Source: Deltaproteobacteria bacterium (GTDB taxonomy: Bacteria > Desulfobacterota > Desulfarculia > Adiutricales > Adiutricaceae). Taken from it: a DNA stretch of 6,286 bases. The notes below the pieces were generated by a model. It was not told where the DNA came from and did no database searches. It was given only the letters and a program-made list of their open reading frames with translations. The first letter of the stretch is position 1. Each line of letters begins with the position of its first letter. Below are positions 5,845 to 6,286 of this stretch, piece after piece. The position numbers and the translations under genes were made by a program. Location of the stretch: NCBI GenBank assembly GCA_031279155.1, contig JAITJB010000253.1:1-6286 (forward strand). Reading direction: 5' to 3'.

Positions 5845-6286
5845 TGGGGAAGTCTAAAGGAAAAAACATTTTCTGGTAAATTCTCGCTGGCCAAGTGACT
5901 AATGCTTACCTCTTCCTTAGCTAGAGCCTCTTGCCACATTTCCATGGCTTTGCCTTCTCTAGCCTTAAGCCTTCCAGGCTCCCAAATCTCCATCTTATCG
6001 CCCACGCCCAAAATTGAGGCCTCCCGCTCAAGGCCAGCTCTTTCACGAAAAACGGCGGGAATCAAGATGCGGCCCACCCGGTCTAAGGTCACTGGCTCGA
6101 TGTTGGCAAAAAACAGCCTCTGAGCTTCCAGCATGAGATAGGAGCTTTTAAAGCGCCTTTCGTCTTTCCAGGCCTCGGCTAAGACCTTCCACCGCTCCGC
6201 CGGATATAAGCTAAGACATCCGACCCCGGGATAGAAGCCTAAGTAGAGCTTCTCGGAGTTGAGGGATTTTTTTAGCTCATCTCTGA
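5838..6286 (-). CDS. mraZ: Transcriptional regulator MraZ (5' end cut by window edge)
   Basis: MraZ is a ring-forming DNA-binding protein with two AbrB-like (SpoVT-AbrB) halves that binds repeats upstream of its own gene and controls the dcw cluster. My translation is open from base 6286 and gives 148 residues ending PQW before TAA. An internal Met at 6134 would be too late a start, because it loses the conserved first half. Visible segments are RDELKKSLNSEKLYLGF and CLSLYPAERW (end of the first half), then EAQRLFF, the second-half signature LDRVGRILIPAVFRERAGL, and GVGDKMEIWEP. The first DxxGR motif and about 20 to 30 residues should lie beyond the window. After the EIWEP segment there is a tail of about 45 residues, so the whole protein would be somewhat longer than the usual 140 to 150. 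Its stop overlaps the rsmH start. No promoter can be assessed because the upstream region is absent. Confidence 0.93.
   Translation of the reverse strand, partial: RDELKKSLNSEKLYLGFYPGVGCLSLYPAERWKVLAEAWKDERRFKSSYLMLEAQRLFFANIEPVTLDRVGRILIPAVFRERAGLEREASILGVGDKMEIWEPGRLKAREGKAMEMWQEALAKEEVSISHLASENLPENVFSFRLPQW

Noticed and set aside
5838..6134. A 98-codon version of mraZ starting at the internal ATG at 6134
   Set aside because: The frame stays open to base 6286 and the added residues match the first half of MraZ, so the true start is beyond the window.

Overview
The window is the first part of a division and cell wall (dcw) cluster, and every gene lies on the minus strand. In transcription order (from high to low coordinates) it reads mraZ (5' end cut by the window edge), rsmH/mraW, ftsL, ftsI (a penicillin-binding protein with a PASTA domain), murE and murF (3' part cut off at base 1). 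There is no stretch over 100 bases without a gene. I see no RNA gene, insertion sequence, CRISPR array, terminator or convincing internal promoter. The promoter and any MraZ operator should lie upstream of mraZ, beyond base 6286.

Organism: a Gram-negative-type bacterium with meso-diaminopimelate peptidoglycan, since MurE has the DNPR motif. The gene order, an FtsI with a C-terminal PASTA domain and the intermediate base composition best suit a deltaproteobacterium (Desulfobacterota and relatives). This is inference; I cannot name a genus.

Layout and joint action: MraZ is the cluster's DNA-binding regulator and RsmH methylates 16S rRNA. FtsL is a single-pass divisome protein that works with FtsI, the septal transpeptidase. 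MurE and MurF add the third residue (meso-DAP) and then D-Ala-D-Ala to the UDP-MurNAc peptide, making the precursor whose cross-linking FtsI later performs. The genes are packed tightly: mraZ/rsmH overlap by 7 nt, ftsI/murE overlap by 4 nt (GTGA), and murE and murF are 1 nt apart. Only rsmH-ftsL (53 nt) and ftsL-ftsI (80 nt) have spacers.

The core genes are ordinary and appear intact. The unusual content sits at the junctions. (1) The ftsL-ftsI spacer is built of 12-bp tandem repeats and holds an unbroken 27-codon small ORF that starts directly after the ftsL stop and ends in an ATGA overlap with ftsI. (2) RsmH carries an N-terminal extension of about 60 residues made largely of pentapeptide repeats encoded by a 15-bp tandem array. 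(3) The rsmH-ftsL spacer has a smaller duplication that includes the ribosome binding site. I found no wholly new multi-gene system here.
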